A stretch of DNA of 64,000 nt from Oscillospiraceae bacterium (GCA_015064895.1 SVRI01000009.1:18943-82942), one strand, 5' to 3'. Counted from the first letter of the stretch, positions 45,470 to 55,780 are shown. Made by a program: numbers and translations. Notes: a model not told the origin generated them from the sequence alone.

Positions 45470-47653
45470 TTAATTCATCAAAGATGACATATCCGACATT
45501 TCCCTCTGAGCCATAACAAGGCCGTAATATATACCTTCCTTTGCCATAAGCTCATCGTGAGTGCCAACCTCTGCAACTCTACCTTTATCAAGCACAACAA
45601 GTCTGTTTGCATTTCTGAGTGTGGACAGTCTGTGTGCAATGGCAATGGTTGTTCTTTCCTTTGAAAGCTCCGAAAGGGCATCCTGAATCTGCTTTTCGGT
45701 CTCGGTATCAAGGGATGCCGTTGCCTCATCGAGGATAAGAATCTTAGGATTATGAAGAAGTGCACGGGCAATGGCAATTCTCTGTTTTTCACCGCCCGAA
45801 AGGGTATTACCTCTTTCGCCTACCTTGGTGTTATATCCGTCGGGAAGTCTCATAATAAAGCTGTGACAGCCGGCAAGTTTTGACACCTTTATGACTTCTT
45901 CACGTGTCGCACCCGCCTTGGCATAGGCAATGTTCTGGTAAACAGTACCCGAAAACAAGAATGTTTCCTGAAGCACAACACCCATCTGGCTTCGAAGGGA
46001 TTCCTGAGAAATATCCCTGATATCAACTCCGTCAATGGTGATATTTCCTTCGTCAACGTCATACATACGCATGATAAGATTTATAAGCGTGCTCTTACCG
46101 ACCCCCGATGCACCCACAAGACCGATGAATTCTCCCTTTTTGATATGTACATCAATCTTATGCAGTACTTCCTTGCCGCTATCATATCCGAAGGAAACAT
46201 TGTTTATGTCAATGTCACCGTTGATTTCAAGACTTTTGGGTTCATCGACATCCTTGACGTCTATTTCCTCATCCAGAATTTCAAAAATCTTGGTACATGA
46301 AGTCATGAAATTCATGATATTTCTCGGAATATGGGCAATCATACGCAAAGGACCGTAAATCATGGCTGCATATGCCGAGAACTGGCTCATTTCACCGAGA
46401 GTCATATCTCCGCCGAGTATTTTATTGCCTACATAGTAAAGAATTATAAACTCGCCGAAGCTCATCATGAATCTGAGAACGGGCATGATAATACTCCAGA
46501 TACAGTCAGTCTTTTCCTGTAGTTCCTTTTCGTTCCGTGTTACCTTTTCATATCTCTCACCCTCGCGTTTTTCCATACCGTATGCCTTGACAACACGGAT
46601 GCCCGAGAAAATATCGTGAAGGGTTGTGTTAGCCTTCGAACCCGCTTCCCATCTTTTATGGAACAGGGTACGCATGAATTTCCAAAACAGACGGAAGGAT
46701 AAAACCACTATGGGTGTCGGTGCTATTATAAACAAAAACAGAAGCGGATCATATAAGAATATAAATACTCCGACAACAATCATTACTGTCAGCTGTTCAA
46801 AAACGCTCGGCAGATAGCTTACCAGAAAGTTATTTACTACGGATGTATCCGTCATAATTCTTCTCATAAGATCCCCTGCCGTTCTTTCGGAAATCTTTGA
46901 AACTGACAACCTCTGAACCTTGTTGAACAGCATGCTTCTCATATCTATAACCATTCTGCTGCTGGAGTATATCAGAAGATGGGATCTTAATCCTGCCAGA
47001 AGTCTTGAAACCAATTCGAGCACAAGCAACAGAATTATCACGAGTGAATAGACGTTTATATCTATCTTTTCGGGATTTTTGCTTGTTATGTAATCATCTA
47101 CAACAATTCTGTTCAAGTACGGATTCAGCAGGTGAAAGGCACTTATTCCGAAGAACATTGCGACAGAGAAAAATACAAACCACTTATAAGGCTTAATAAA
47201 TTTCCAAAGCCGCTTTATGGTCTTGCTTTTGTCCACACAGTGAAGACAAACCGAAGAACCCGGCTTATACGGGCGTCCGCATTTTGGACAGACATCCGCA
47301 GTTTCCTTTATGTCTGCAGGCATAACACCGTCCTCAAAGAAGAAATTCATCTTTCTGACAGCCTTTATCGCCTTTTTTGACAGCTTTGTATCTGCTCTGC
47401 CAAGAATATGCACGCTGTCATCCTTCTTCATTCTGCACGAAATATAAAGGCAACCGACGCCAAGCTCGGAAATAAGCTCGGATATCTCGTCTGTTTTTAT
47501 TTCTTTTTCTGTTTTTTCGTCAATGACAACAATTAGCTTTTCCTTTTCAAGTATAACCTCACCGTTACAACGTCCGTGAGGCAGGATGGGGTGAAGATTA
47601 AACTTAAAGGACATAAGCCTTGCGTCATTCTGATTTGTTTTGTTTTCAGACAT
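45470..47653 (-). CDS. ABC exporter (fused TMD-NBD) with embedded zinc ribbon
   Basis: CPKCGRPYKPGSSVCLHC, ABC TMD, GASGVGKSTLINLIMRMYD, LSGGEKQRIAIARALLHNPKILILDEATASLD. Confidence 0.93.
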   Translation of the reverse strand: MSENKTNQNDARLMSFKFNLHPILPHGRCNGEVILEKEKLIVVIDEKTEKEIKTDEISELISELGVGCLYISCRMKKDDSVHILGRADTKLSKKAIKAVRKMNFFFEDGVMPADIKETADVCPKCGRPYKPGSSVCLHCVDKSKTIKRLWKFIKPYKWFVFFSVAMFFGISAFHLLNPYLNRIVVDDYITSKNPEKIDINVYSLVIILLLVLELVSRLLAGLRSHLLIYSSSRMVIDMRSMLFNKVQRLSVSKISERTAGDLMRRIMTDTSVVNNFLVSYLPSVFEQLTVMIVVGVFIFLYDPLLFLFIIAPTPIVVLSFRLFWKFMRTLFHKRWEAGSKANTTLHDIFSGIRVVKAYGMEKREGERYEKVTRNEKELQEKTDCIWSIIMPVLRFMMSFGEFIILYYVGNKILGGDMTLGEMSQFSAYAAMIYGPLRMIAHIPRNIMNFMTSCTKIFEILDEEIDVKDVDEPKSLEINGDIDINNVSFGYDSGKEVLHKIDVHIKKGEFIGLVGASGVGKSTLINLIMRMYDVDEGNITIDGVDIRDISQESLRSQMGVVLQETFLFSGTVYQNIAYAKAGATREEVIKVSKLAGCHSFIMRLPDGYNTKVGERGNTLSGGEKQRIAIARALLHNPKILILDEATASLDTETEKQIQDALSELSKERTTIAIAHRLSTLRNANRLVVLDKGRVAEVGTHDELMAKEGIYYGLVMAQREMSDMSSLMN

Positions 47654-47666
47654 AAAAATCACTTTC

Positions 47667-48236
47667 TTACATATAAAGTTCAATCTTCTTGTGGCTCTTT
47701 TTGTCAAGCCCCATAATGCTTTCAATCACAAAACGGTTGCCGTCAACATCAAGCAGGATTGCTCTGTCGTCACCGACTCTTATTATATTTCTGAAGGTAT
47801 CCTGCATGGTGAATTTAACATTTCTGCCGTCCTCACACACAACCTCCCAGTAGGAAAAACCGTATCTTTCCTTGAGAGAAGTAATTGTCTTTATTACGGG
47901 CTCGTAATACTTGCGTTTAAGTTCTGTGACAAGTATTTCCTTTTCCTCGCCCTCAAACTCGTCTATTTTGTATATAATACCTATTTCAATCTGGTCGGAA
48001 TCAAGTACCGAAACATATTCCCACAAGAGCTCAAAGGGAAATGCCCTGTGAAGAAAAACTCTGTCATATACCTTTTCTTCGCCGTTTTCTTCCTTTTTAG
48101 TCATGGAAAGAAATCCGTTTTTCATACAGAAAACAGCATTGGTTTTATCGATTCTTTTCACCTCTGTGGATGTGTCAACAGGACCTCTTGCGTGAGGACC
48201 TCTGCCACCCATGGGCGGTCTTCCGTGTCCGAACAT
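47667..48236 (-). CDS. DUF1854 domain protein
   Basis: YDRVFLHRAFPFELLWEYVSVLDSDQIEIGIIYKI...KYYEPVIKTITSLKERYGFSYWEVVCEDG...LLDVDGNRFVIESI. Confidence 0.8.
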   Translation of the reverse strand: MFGHGRPPMGGRGPHARGPVDTSTEVKRIDKTNAVFCMKNGFLSMTKKEENGEEKVYDRVFLHRAFPFELLWEYVSVLDSDQIEIGIIYKIDEFEGEEKEILVTELKRKYYEPVIKTITSLKERYGFSYWEVVCEDGRNVKFTMQDTFRNIIRVGDDRAILLDVDGNRFVIESIMGLDKKSHKKIELYM

Positions 48237-48247
48237 ATTCTTTCCCC

Positions 48248-50545
48248 CTATTCTGCAATACCTGCATTTTTAAGTGCTTCAAGCTGCAGCGTATACAGCT
48301 TATTATATACGCCGTCTTCTTTGGCTAAAAGCTCTTTATGTGTGCCTTCCTCTGCAACCTTACCGTGTTCGATGACAATAAGCTTGTCAGCGTCTCTGAG
48401 GGTTGAAAGTCTGTGGGCAATCATAATTGTTGTCTTACCTTTGGTAAGCGTTGTAAGTGCATTCTGGATAAGCTTTTCTGTCTTTGTATCCATGGCAGCG
48501 GTCGCTTCATCAAGAATAAGTATCTTCGGGTCTCGAAGTATTGCCCTTGCAATAGACACTCTCTGTCTTTCGCCGCCCGAAAGGTCTTTATATCCAAATC
48601 CGATTTTTGTGTTGTATGCATCGGGAAGCTTCATAATAAACTCGTGTGCACCCGCACATTTTGCCGCCCATATTACTTCATCATATGTAGCATCGGGTCT
48701 TGCATATTTGATGTTATCAAGAATTGTACCTATAAACAGATAAGTTTCCTGGGAAACAATGGCGATGTTTTTATACAGCGATTCAAATGACAAATCCTTG
48801 ACATTTATGCCGTCAATATAAACGCCGCCCTCATCGCTGTCATAAAGACGCATGATAAGGTTTGCAATGGTACTCTTACCTGCACCCGTATGTCCCACAA
48901 TGCCGAGGGTGTGTCCCGCCTCGATGTCGAAGGACACGTTATCAATAACCTTTTTGTGCTTTGAATAACCGAAATCAACATTTCTGAATTCAACTCTTCC
49001 CTCCATATTTTCAAGGGTTACCGGATTTTCCTTTTCCGTGACCTCGGGTTCCGTGTCGTATATTTCAAACAGGCGCTGCAAAGCATTCGTGCAGGAGGCT
49101 GACTGGTCAATCATTTGTGCAAAGAAGAACATGGGATTGTAAATCATATTTACATAAGCCGTAAAGGTAATGAGCTTTCCGTATGTAAATCCCCCTATTC
49201 CTTTCATTACCATATAACCGCCGACACCGAGTGCAACAATGTTACCGACATACAGAATAAGTCCTATATAAGGATAGGTGTAATTATTGAAAAGACGCAT
49301 TTTAAGTCCGGTATCAGCAGAGCGTTTATTATATTTGTAAAAGCGTTTTTCTTCTTCGTCTTCCTTTGAAAATGCCTTGACAACTCTTATTCCGCCGAGA
49401 ACGTCCGAAAGCTGGCTGTCCATCTTGCGTACTCCCGAATAGTCCCTTGCGTGAAGCTTGCGGGACACCCCGTAGGTTTTTCGAAGCACTACAAAAAATA
49501 TCGGAACCGTTACAAGCGACATTGCCGCAAGAATCGGATTCATTACAAACAAAACTACAACAAGCACCACAACCTGTACGATATTCACAAGAAAATAAGG
49601 CACACCGTCACAGAAAAAGCCGTAAATGGTGTTTGAGTCATTATTGACCTGCGTCATAAGACCGCCTGTCTGACGTGCCGTAAAAAATCCCATGGATAAT
49701 CTTTCGATAGCACCGAAAATGGTGTTTTTCAGGTCGTATACAATTTTTGCCGCAATTTTTGTGGAAATATAGCCGTTAACCATATCGGCAATAATCATAA
49801 GCACCTGGGTTGCCACAACAATGCCTATGGCAACAAGAACTTCGCCGTAAAGACTACCGTTCTTTTCAAGTACCTCATCAAAGAAGAATCCCTTGGAGAA
49901 ATAAGGTGTAAGTATTCCCATGCATGTCATTACAACAAGTGATACAAGAAGAATTACAAGCTCCTTTTTGTACTTTAAAAGAAATACTCCGAAGCGTGAA
50001 AAAAGCTTTCCCTTTTCCATACATCTGGGACAGATTTTTCTGTTTCTGTCGGGATATCTCATGCCGCACTTGGGACAGGCATTTTCTTTGGGGTCATCCT
50101 CTTTATCTATTTCAAAATCGGGACTTGTAATCTCGCCCTTTTTTATTCTCGAAAGATATTTACAGAAAAGACCTGCATTGCCCTTGCAAAAGTTTGTCAT
50201 GGCAGTAAGGAATACCGCATCTCCCTCTGCTGTTTTTGCTACAAGGCGGGAGGATGACATAAGTTCTTCAATTCTTACATCCTCCAAATCCGACAACTTA
50301 TACTCTCTGTAGTCATTTTCGACCCAGCCCCTATCAAGTCCCTTACGGGCATTTTCTTTATGCACCAGAGTTTCAAAACCCGAAAGGACATAGAGATATT
50401 CATTTGTGGCGGTAATATATGTGTCGCAGAAGTTATGCTCTGCATCCATATCGCAGTATGTAGCAATGTAGATGTTTTCTACATCTGCGCCTTTGTCCGA
50501 AAGTATGTCAAAAACATAGTTCGGTATTTTTTCAAAAGCGTACAC
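48248..50545 (-). CDS. ABC exporter (fused TMD-NBD) with embedded zinc ribbon
   Basis: CPKCGMRYPDRNRKICPRCMEKG, GHTGAGKSTIANLIMRLYD, LSGGERQRVSIARAILRDPKILILDEATAAMD; GTG start. Confidence 0.93.
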   Translation of the reverse strand: MYAFEKIPNYVFDILSDKGADVENIYIATYCDMDAEHNFCDTYITATNEYLYVLSGFETLVHKENARKGLDRGWVENDYREYKLSDLEDVRIEELMSSSRLVAKTAEGDAVFLTAMTNFCKGNAGLFCKYLSRIKKGEITSPDFEIDKEDDPKENACPKCGMRYPDRNRKICPRCMEKGKLFSRFGVFLLKYKKELVILLVSLVVMTCMGILTPYFSKGFFFDEVLEKNGSLYGEVLVAIGIVVATQVLMIIADMVNGYISTKIAAKIVYDLKNTIFGAIERLSMGFFTARQTGGLMTQVNNDSNTIYGFFCDGVPYFLVNIVQVVVLVVVLFVMNPILAAMSLVTVPIFFVVLRKTYGVSRKLHARDYSGVRKMDSQLSDVLGGIRVVKAFSKEDEEEKRFYKYNKRSADTGLKMRLFNNYTYPYIGLILYVGNIVALGVGGYMVMKGIGGFTYGKLITFTAYVNMIYNPMFFFAQMIDQSASCTNALQRLFEIYDTEPEVTEKENPVTLENMEGRVEFRNVDFGYSKHKKVIDNVSFDIEAGHTLGIVGHTGAGKSTIANLIMRLYDSDEGGVYIDGINVKDLSFESLYKNIAIVSQETYLFIGTILDNIKYARPDATYDEVIWAAKCAGAHEFIMKLPDAYNTKIGFGYKDLSGGERQRVSIARAILRDPKILILDEATAAMDTKTEKLIQNALTTLTKGKTTIMIAHRLSTLRDADKLIVIEHGKVAEEGTHKELLAKEDGVYNKLYTLQLEALKNAGIAE

Positions 50546-50680
50546 TTACTTTTTCTTTCGCAGAAAAAGTAAGCAAAAAGAACTCGCGGAAATCACCTTT
50601 CCCACGAAAGACACCTCCTTTACATATTTCTCGAATGGAGTTTCATTTTGCCGCCGACAAGGCAGGCGTCAAAATGATTC
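50545..50680. repeat. Multi-hairpin intergenic repeat element
   Basis: CTTACTTTTTCTTTCGCAGAAAAAGTAAGCAAAAAGAA, then CATTTTGCCGCC...GGCGTCAAAATG. Confidence 0.6.
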
Positions 50681-51723
50681 TAAAGCAGTTTGTTTTCTTC
50701 TATAAGGTCGCCGAGCACCCTTGCCATTGAAGCAAAGCCATGGTCTGTAGGATGGATATTATCGACCAGTCCTTCATCCCCGCAGTATTTGCAAAGGTCG
50801 CGGCCGTCTATAAAGTAGACATTTTTATCGCCCCTTGCCTTTGCATTCTCATATGTTTTCTTTATAATTTCAACCCTTTTCAATTCCTCATCGTCAAGGT
50901 AAAGCTTCGGTCTTGACATCATAATAATCGGCAAATCCGGGTTGCTTTCACGGACAGTTTTGAACATTCTCTCATGTGTTGCTTCAAGAAATTCGGGGTC
51001 ATCCGCGTTATAGTCATAATCATAAACAAAGATTGACATATCAAGGTTTGCAATATATTCTGCAATCTCAACCTGTGCCCTTGCTGAACCCGAAAATCCA
51101 AGGTTTATATGGTCGCAGTCAAATCTACGTGTGATATAACCCTGATAGCAGATTCCGGGGCGGGATGCACATGCACCCTGAGTAATAGATGAGCCGTAGC
51201 AGACAACGGGTTCTGTAATTCTATACTCTGTCGGCGCTTCAACTGCTGCGTTTTCGTCAAGTCCGATATAAAGCTTATCAACCTCGCTGTAAAGGGGCAT
51301 ATTGATTGTGACTTCCTTCATGCCGTCGTCGGCAAATTCAATAAGCCTTTCATAACCCATTGTTTTGTAGTCTTCAGGAATGAAAGTGCCTGCATATGTA
51401 CCTCCGAAATACATATCAAATCCGCAGGAGCCTGTATATGCAAAGTGGGGCATCTGTCCCATATCGCCCTCGTAATATATGGCAAATCTCTTGCTGTTGG
51501 TACGAAAACGCACCCTGCCGCCTGCCGTGTTTCTTGAAAGGCTGACATGCCAGCCTCCAAGCCTATCGCCGAGTTCCTGAGGCATTCTTCTGTACTTTTC
51601 ACCGTCGTAGTACACACCGTAAACCTTGAAAGGCGCGTCCTTTGAGTCATAAAACCTGAGACGGTCGGTATTAAGCGAAGTTTCAAACTCCACATTACCA
51701 TTTATTCTGACTTTTGTACCCAT
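50680..51723 (-). CDS. SGNH hydrolase with N-terminal jelly-roll-like domain
   Basis: VVCYGSSITQGACASRPGICYQGYITRRFDCDHINLGFSGSARAQ; paralog of the 51744 and 40528 genes. Confidence 0.88.
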   Translation of the reverse strand: MGTKVRINGNVEFETSLNTDRLRFYDSKDAPFKVYGVYYDGEKYRRMPQELGDRLGGWHVSLSRNTAGGRVRFRTNSKRFAIYYEGDMGQMPHFAYTGSCGFDMYFGGTYAGTFIPEDYKTMGYERLIEFADDGMKEVTINMPLYSEVDKLYIGLDENAAVEAPTEYRITEPVVCYGSSITQGACASRPGICYQGYITRRFDCDHINLGFSGSARAQVEIAEYIANLDMSIFVYDYDYNADDPEFLEATHERMFKTVRESNPDLPIIMMSRPKLYLDDEELKRVEIIKKTYENAKARGDKNVYFIDGRDLCKYCGDEGLVDNIHPTDHGFASMARVLGDLIEENKLL

Positions 51724-51743
51724 ATCGGCATCCTCCAAAGCTG

Positions 51744-52787
51744 TTAAAGCAATCCGTTTTCTTGGATAAAATCTCCCAGCGTCTGTGCCATGGAAGCAAA
51801 ACCGAAATCCGTAGGATGACAGTTATCAACCGTGCCTTCGTTTCCGCATAGCTTGCAAAGGTCTCTGCCGTCGATAAAATATACGTTCTTGTCCCCTGCC
51901 GCCTTTGCATTTTCATAGGTTTTCTTTATAATTTCAAGGCGTTTTTCTTCGGTAGAGTCAAGATAGAATTTCGGTCTTGACATCATAATAATGGGAAGGT
52001 CAGGGTTCTTTTCCCTGATTATCCTGAACATTCTTTCATGTGTTGCCGTAAGATGCTCAATGCTCGGCGAATTATGGTCATAGTCATATACAAACAAAGA
52101 CATATCAAGAGAAGCAATATATTCCGCCATTTCGTCTTCTGCTTTGGCAGAACCTGAAAAGCCGAGGTTTATGTGGTCGCAGTCAAATCTGCGTGTGATA
52201 TACGGTTCATAACACGAGCCGGGACGTGACGAGCAACCGCCCTGTGTTATTGATGAGCCGTAGTAAACGACAGGCTTTTCAACTCTGTAGGGTGTAGGTG
52301 CTTCAATATGTGCATTTTCGTCAAGACCGATATAAAGTTCCTCAACAAAGCTGTAGGTCGGGAAGTTTATTGTAACTTCTTTCATTTCCGAATCGCATAA
52401 ATCTATCAGCGACTCATACCCTTTGTTATTACCCATGGGCGGAACAAAGGAGCCGACATATTCTGTGCCGAAATAAAGGTCAAAGCCGCAGGAGCCGGTA
52501 AATGCAAAGTGTGGCATTTTACCCATTTCACCCTTATAATGAATGGCAATAAAGGAACTGTTTGTGCGAAAACGCACTCTGCCGCCCGCCGTATATTTTA
52601 CGCCGTAGTGAATTGCATCGCTTACCGTTTTTGCAACGTCATCAGGCATACGTCTGTATCTTTCACCATCGTGAAATACACCGTAAACCCTGAAAGGTTC
52701 TTCTTTTATGTCGTAAAACTTAAGTCCGTCTTTTTTTATTTCTGTTTCAACCTTTAAGTTCTTGTCTATTTCTGATATGTCTCTCAT
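51744..52787 (-). CDS. SGNH hydrolase with N-terminal jelly-roll-like domain
   Basis: VVYYGSSITQGGCSSRPGSCYEPYITRRFDCDHINLGFSGSAKAE. Confidence 0.88.
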   Translation of the reverse strand: MRDISEIDKNLKVETEIKKDGLKFYDIKEEPFRVYGVFHDGERYRRMPDDVAKTVSDAIHYGVKYTAGGRVRFRTNSSFIAIHYKGEMGKMPHFAFTGSCGFDLYFGTEYVGSFVPPMGNNKGYESLIDLCDSEMKEVTINFPTYSFVEELYIGLDENAHIEAPTPYRVEKPVVYYGSSITQGGCSSRPGSCYEPYITRRFDCDHINLGFSGSAKAEDEMAEYIASLDMSLFVYDYDHNSPSIEHLTATHERMFRIIREKNPDLPIIMMSRPKFYLDSTEEKRLEIIKKTYENAKAAGDKNVYFIDGRDLCKLCGNEGTVDNCHPTDFGFASMAQTLGDFIQENGLL

Positions 52788-52827
52788 TTCGCCGTCTCTT
52801 TTCTGTTTTTTGTTTCGGATTTATCAA

Positions 52828-52968
52828 TGAGTTTGACCGCTTGCCTTAATGGCGGTCAAACGGAATACCACTCGGGCATTAACAACGGGTATATAATCAA
52901 AAAACGTAGTCCCGAATTCTTTTCTTTTTGCTTACTTTTTCTTTTGCGGAAAAGAAAAAGTAAGTAAG
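52828..52968. repeat. Multi-hairpin intergenic repeat element (reverse orientation)
   Basis: Reverse complement ends in TATTCCGTTTGACCGCCATTAAGGCAAGCGGTCAAACTCATT, the same as copy 1 of the 37940 array. Confidence 0.85.
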
Positions 52969-54378
52969 TTAATTAATCGCCTTATTTTTCCATTTGCCGA
53001 GTCTGTAGAAGAACACCGTAACAAGTGCACCGAGCACCCATGTTGTAAGAAGCGAATACTGGATACATTCCTTCATGCCGTCATTGAGAACGCCTGTAGG
53101 GGATGTAAAGTATGCAATTCCGTAAGCAAGAGGAACACGTACTCCGACTGTGGTTATAAGTGAAATCCACATGGGAGTTACTGTATCGCCTGCACCTCTC
53201 ATGATACCCGAAAGACTCTGGGTTACCGCCATTGCAATATAGCCGACAGCAAGAATTTTCATAAGCTCATAGCTCATTGCAATTACTTCGGGAGCATCAT
53301 TGCTGAAAAGTCCCATAATCTGTCTGCCGAAGATAAGTATTATTACAGTAAGAAGAGATGAACATCCTACTGCCATAAGCGTTCCTTGCTTTGCGCCTTT
53401 AGGAACTCTGTCATAAAGACCTGCACCTACATTCTGACCTGCGTATGTAGTAAGAGCTGTACCAAAGGAAAAGTTAGGCATCATGGCAAAGCCGTCAACA
53501 CGCATGACAATTACGTTTGCCGCAACGAACATATCGCCAAAGCCGTTGGTAAGTCTCTGAACAACAAGCATTGCAGAGGAGAAAATCATTTGTGTTGCAC
53601 CCGAAGGAAGTCCGAGACGGATGATTGTCTTTACATACTTTGCTTCGGGTTTTAAATACTTTAGTTTAAAATCAAAAAACTCATTCATTCTTGAAAGCTT
53701 CCAAAGGCAAAGTGCTGAGGACACAAGCTGTGCAATTACAGTTGCAAGTGCAACGCCTCCAACACCCATGTGCTTTACAAGAACAATATCAAGACCTATA
53801 TTTATAACCGTCGCAACAAGAAGATAGATAAGTGCCGACATAGAGTCGCCGAGCCCTCTTATGATACCGCTGAGAATGTTATAAAAAGCCATACCCGCAC
53901 AACCTACAATGGATATAAACAAATAGTTATAGCACCAGCCTTTTGTGGAATCAGGTGTTTTCAACACATCAAGTATAGGTTTTATTAACGGTGTCATAAC
54001 AACTATGAGGAAAACACAGCTTATAAGAGTTACGGTTATGCAGTTGCCGATTGTTTTTGATAAGTCCTCTCTCTTTTTCGCACCGAAATACTGAGAAACC
54101 ATGATGCTTGCACCTGCCGAAATGCCAATAAAGAGTACAAGCAGCATATTGAGTATGGGCATTGCACTTCCGATTGCCGAAAGACCTGTCACTCCTATGC
54201 CCTCTGTGTTGCCGACAACTATACTGTCGACCGTACTGTACAGCTGCTGTGCAATATTACCTATGAGCATTGGAACGGTGAAAATTGCAATGCTTTTCCA
54301 AGGAGAGCCGACTGTCATGTCGGTAGGCTTGTTAAATGTGTCAAGAAAATTCTTAAATTTGCTGTTTGATTTTGCCAC
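52969..54378 (-). CDS. MATE family efflux transporter
   Basis: GSPWKSIAIFTVPMLIGNIAQQLYSTVDSIVVGN...ISAGASIMVSQYFGAKKREDLSKTIGN. Confidence 0.93.
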   Translation of the reverse strand: MAKSNSKFKNFLDTFNKPTDMTVGSPWKSIAIFTVPMLIGNIAQQLYSTVDSIVVGNTEGIGVTGLSAIGSAMPILNMLLVLFIGISAGASIMVSQYFGAKKREDLSKTIGNCITVTLISCVFLIVVMTPLIKPILDVLKTPDSTKGWCYNYLFISIVGCAGMAFYNILSGIIRGLGDSMSALIYLLVATVINIGLDIVLVKHMGVGGVALATVIAQLVSSALCLWKLSRMNEFFDFKLKYLKPEAKYVKTIIRLGLPSGATQMIFSSAMLVVQRLTNGFGDMFVAANVIVMRVDGFAMMPNFSFGTALTTYAGQNVGAGLYDRVPKGAKQGTLMAVGCSSLLTVIILIFGRQIMGLFSNDAPEVIAMSYELMKILAVGYIAMAVTQSLSGIMRGAGDTVTPMWISLITTVGVRVPLAYGIAYFTSPTGVLNDGMKECIQYSLLTTWVLGALVTVFFYRLGKWKNKAIN

Positions 54379-54474
54379 CCTTAATACCTCTATTTTTTCT
54401 CAGATTTATACAAATAACATTTTACCACAAAATGTGCGTTATTTCTTTATCATATTATTAATATTGCAAAAACA

Positions 54475-54500
54475 AAACCCCGACTTACATCGGGGTTTTC
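54475..54500 (-). terminator. Terminator of the ClC gene
   Basis: AAAACCCCGACTTACATCGGGGTTTTC. Confidence 0.75.
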
Positions 54501-54504
54501 AGAG

Positions 54505-55767
54505 TTAATCAACGCTTTTATCAATATGCTCGTTATTTGTCTTGGAATATACGATTCTCTGGCTTGTGTAAAGCCCAAAGTAGCCCGAAAGCATGTAACT
54601 GATTCCGCATGAAATGGCAAAAAGAAGCAGTCCCTTTGTACCAAATACCTCTACCGACAGTAAAAGCGATGCCAAAGGACAATTTACAACACCGCAGAAA
54701 AGAGCAACAAAGCCTATCGCCGCACCGACAGCAGGATCCATTCCGATAAAGGGTGCAAAAACACATCCAAAAGTAGAACCTACAAAAAATGCAGGTACAA
54801 TTTCCCCGCCCTTAAAGCCTGCTGCAAGAGACAGAGCCGTAAACAGAAGTTTCAGTGCAAAGGCAAAGGGTTGCGCCTGTCCCGTCATTGCTCTTTCAAC
54901 AACAAACATGCCTGCGCCGTTATAATCATATGTGCCGACAAGAAATGTAAGTGCCACAACAATAAGGCTGCATGAGACGGCTCTGAAATAGCCGCCGGGA
55001 GAAAATTTTCTTGCAAAATATGACGTTTTTTCAATCACAAAACAGAATAATATACTTAATAAAGCAAGAAGAACCGATAAAAGTACCGTTTTTGCGACAA
55101 GAGATACCGTTATGTTTTCAAAATTTATGCCGTCAAATCTCACGGGAGATATTCCGAAAAATCGCGATATTCCGTATGAAACAATTGCCGAAACAAAACA
55201 AGGCAGAAGTGCCGTATAGTAAAGCATGCCGACGCTTGCAACCTCCAGCGAAAACACCGCCGCCGTTATGGGGGTCCCGAAAAGAGCACTGAAGACACCC
55301 GACATGCCCGCCATTACAATAATCTGCATATTGTTGTCTTTTATTCGGAAAAGTCTTCCCAAATTATAGCCCACACTTCCGCCAAGCTGAAGTGCCGCAC
55401 CCTCTCTGCCTGCCGAGCCTCCGAAAAACTGGGTTATTACCGTTCCCAAAAAAATAAGAGGTATCATGATGACGGGTATTTTATTGTTTTCTCTTAACGA
55501 TCTTATAACAAGGTTTGTATCAAGATGTACATCGGATTTAAAAATGTGATAAAACCAACGTATCACAACAGCCGCAACCGGAAGAAGCAGCACAAGCCAT
55601 GTGTTATGAGATCGGAAATCCGTCGCTGCATCTATGCAAAAATGGAATAAGCTTCCCAAAACACCTCCGATACCGCCGACCAGAAGTGAAATTGCCACCC
55701 ACTTCGAAAAATAAAGTGCGTATTCAAAAAGATTCTTTATTCTTTTAACAAACAACTTATATTTCAC
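54505..55767 (-). CDS. ClC family chloride channel/antiporter
   Basis: FFGGSAGREGAALQLGGSVG...MAGMSGVFSALFGTPITAAVFSLEV...GFKGGEIVPAFFVGSTFG. Confidence 0.92.
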   Translation of the reverse strand: MKYKLFVKRIKNLFEYALYFSKWVAISLLVGGIGGVLGSLFHFCIDAATDFRSHNTWLVLLLPVAAVVIRWFYHIFKSDVHLDTNLVIRSLRENNKIPVIMIPLIFLGTVITQFFGGSAGREGAALQLGGSVGYNLGRLFRIKDNNMQIIVMAGMSGVFSALFGTPITAAVFSLEVASVGMLYYTALLPCFVSAIVSYGISRFFGISPVRFDGINFENITVSLVAKTVLLSVLLALLSILFCFVIEKTSYFARKFSPGGYFRAVSCSLIVVALTFLVGTYDYNGAGMFVVERAMTGQAQPFAFALKLLFTALSLAAGFKGGEIVPAFFVGSTFGCVFAPFIGMDPAVGAAIGFVALFCGVVNCPLASLLLSVEVFGTKGLLLFAISCGISYMLSGYFGLYTSQRIVYSKTNNEHIDKSVD

Positions 55768-55780
55768 CTTGTTTCATGCA

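Noticed and set aside
47640-48743. 367-aa plus-strand ORF
   Set aside because: Antisense to DUF1854 and the ABC NBD; no RBS or recognisable domain.
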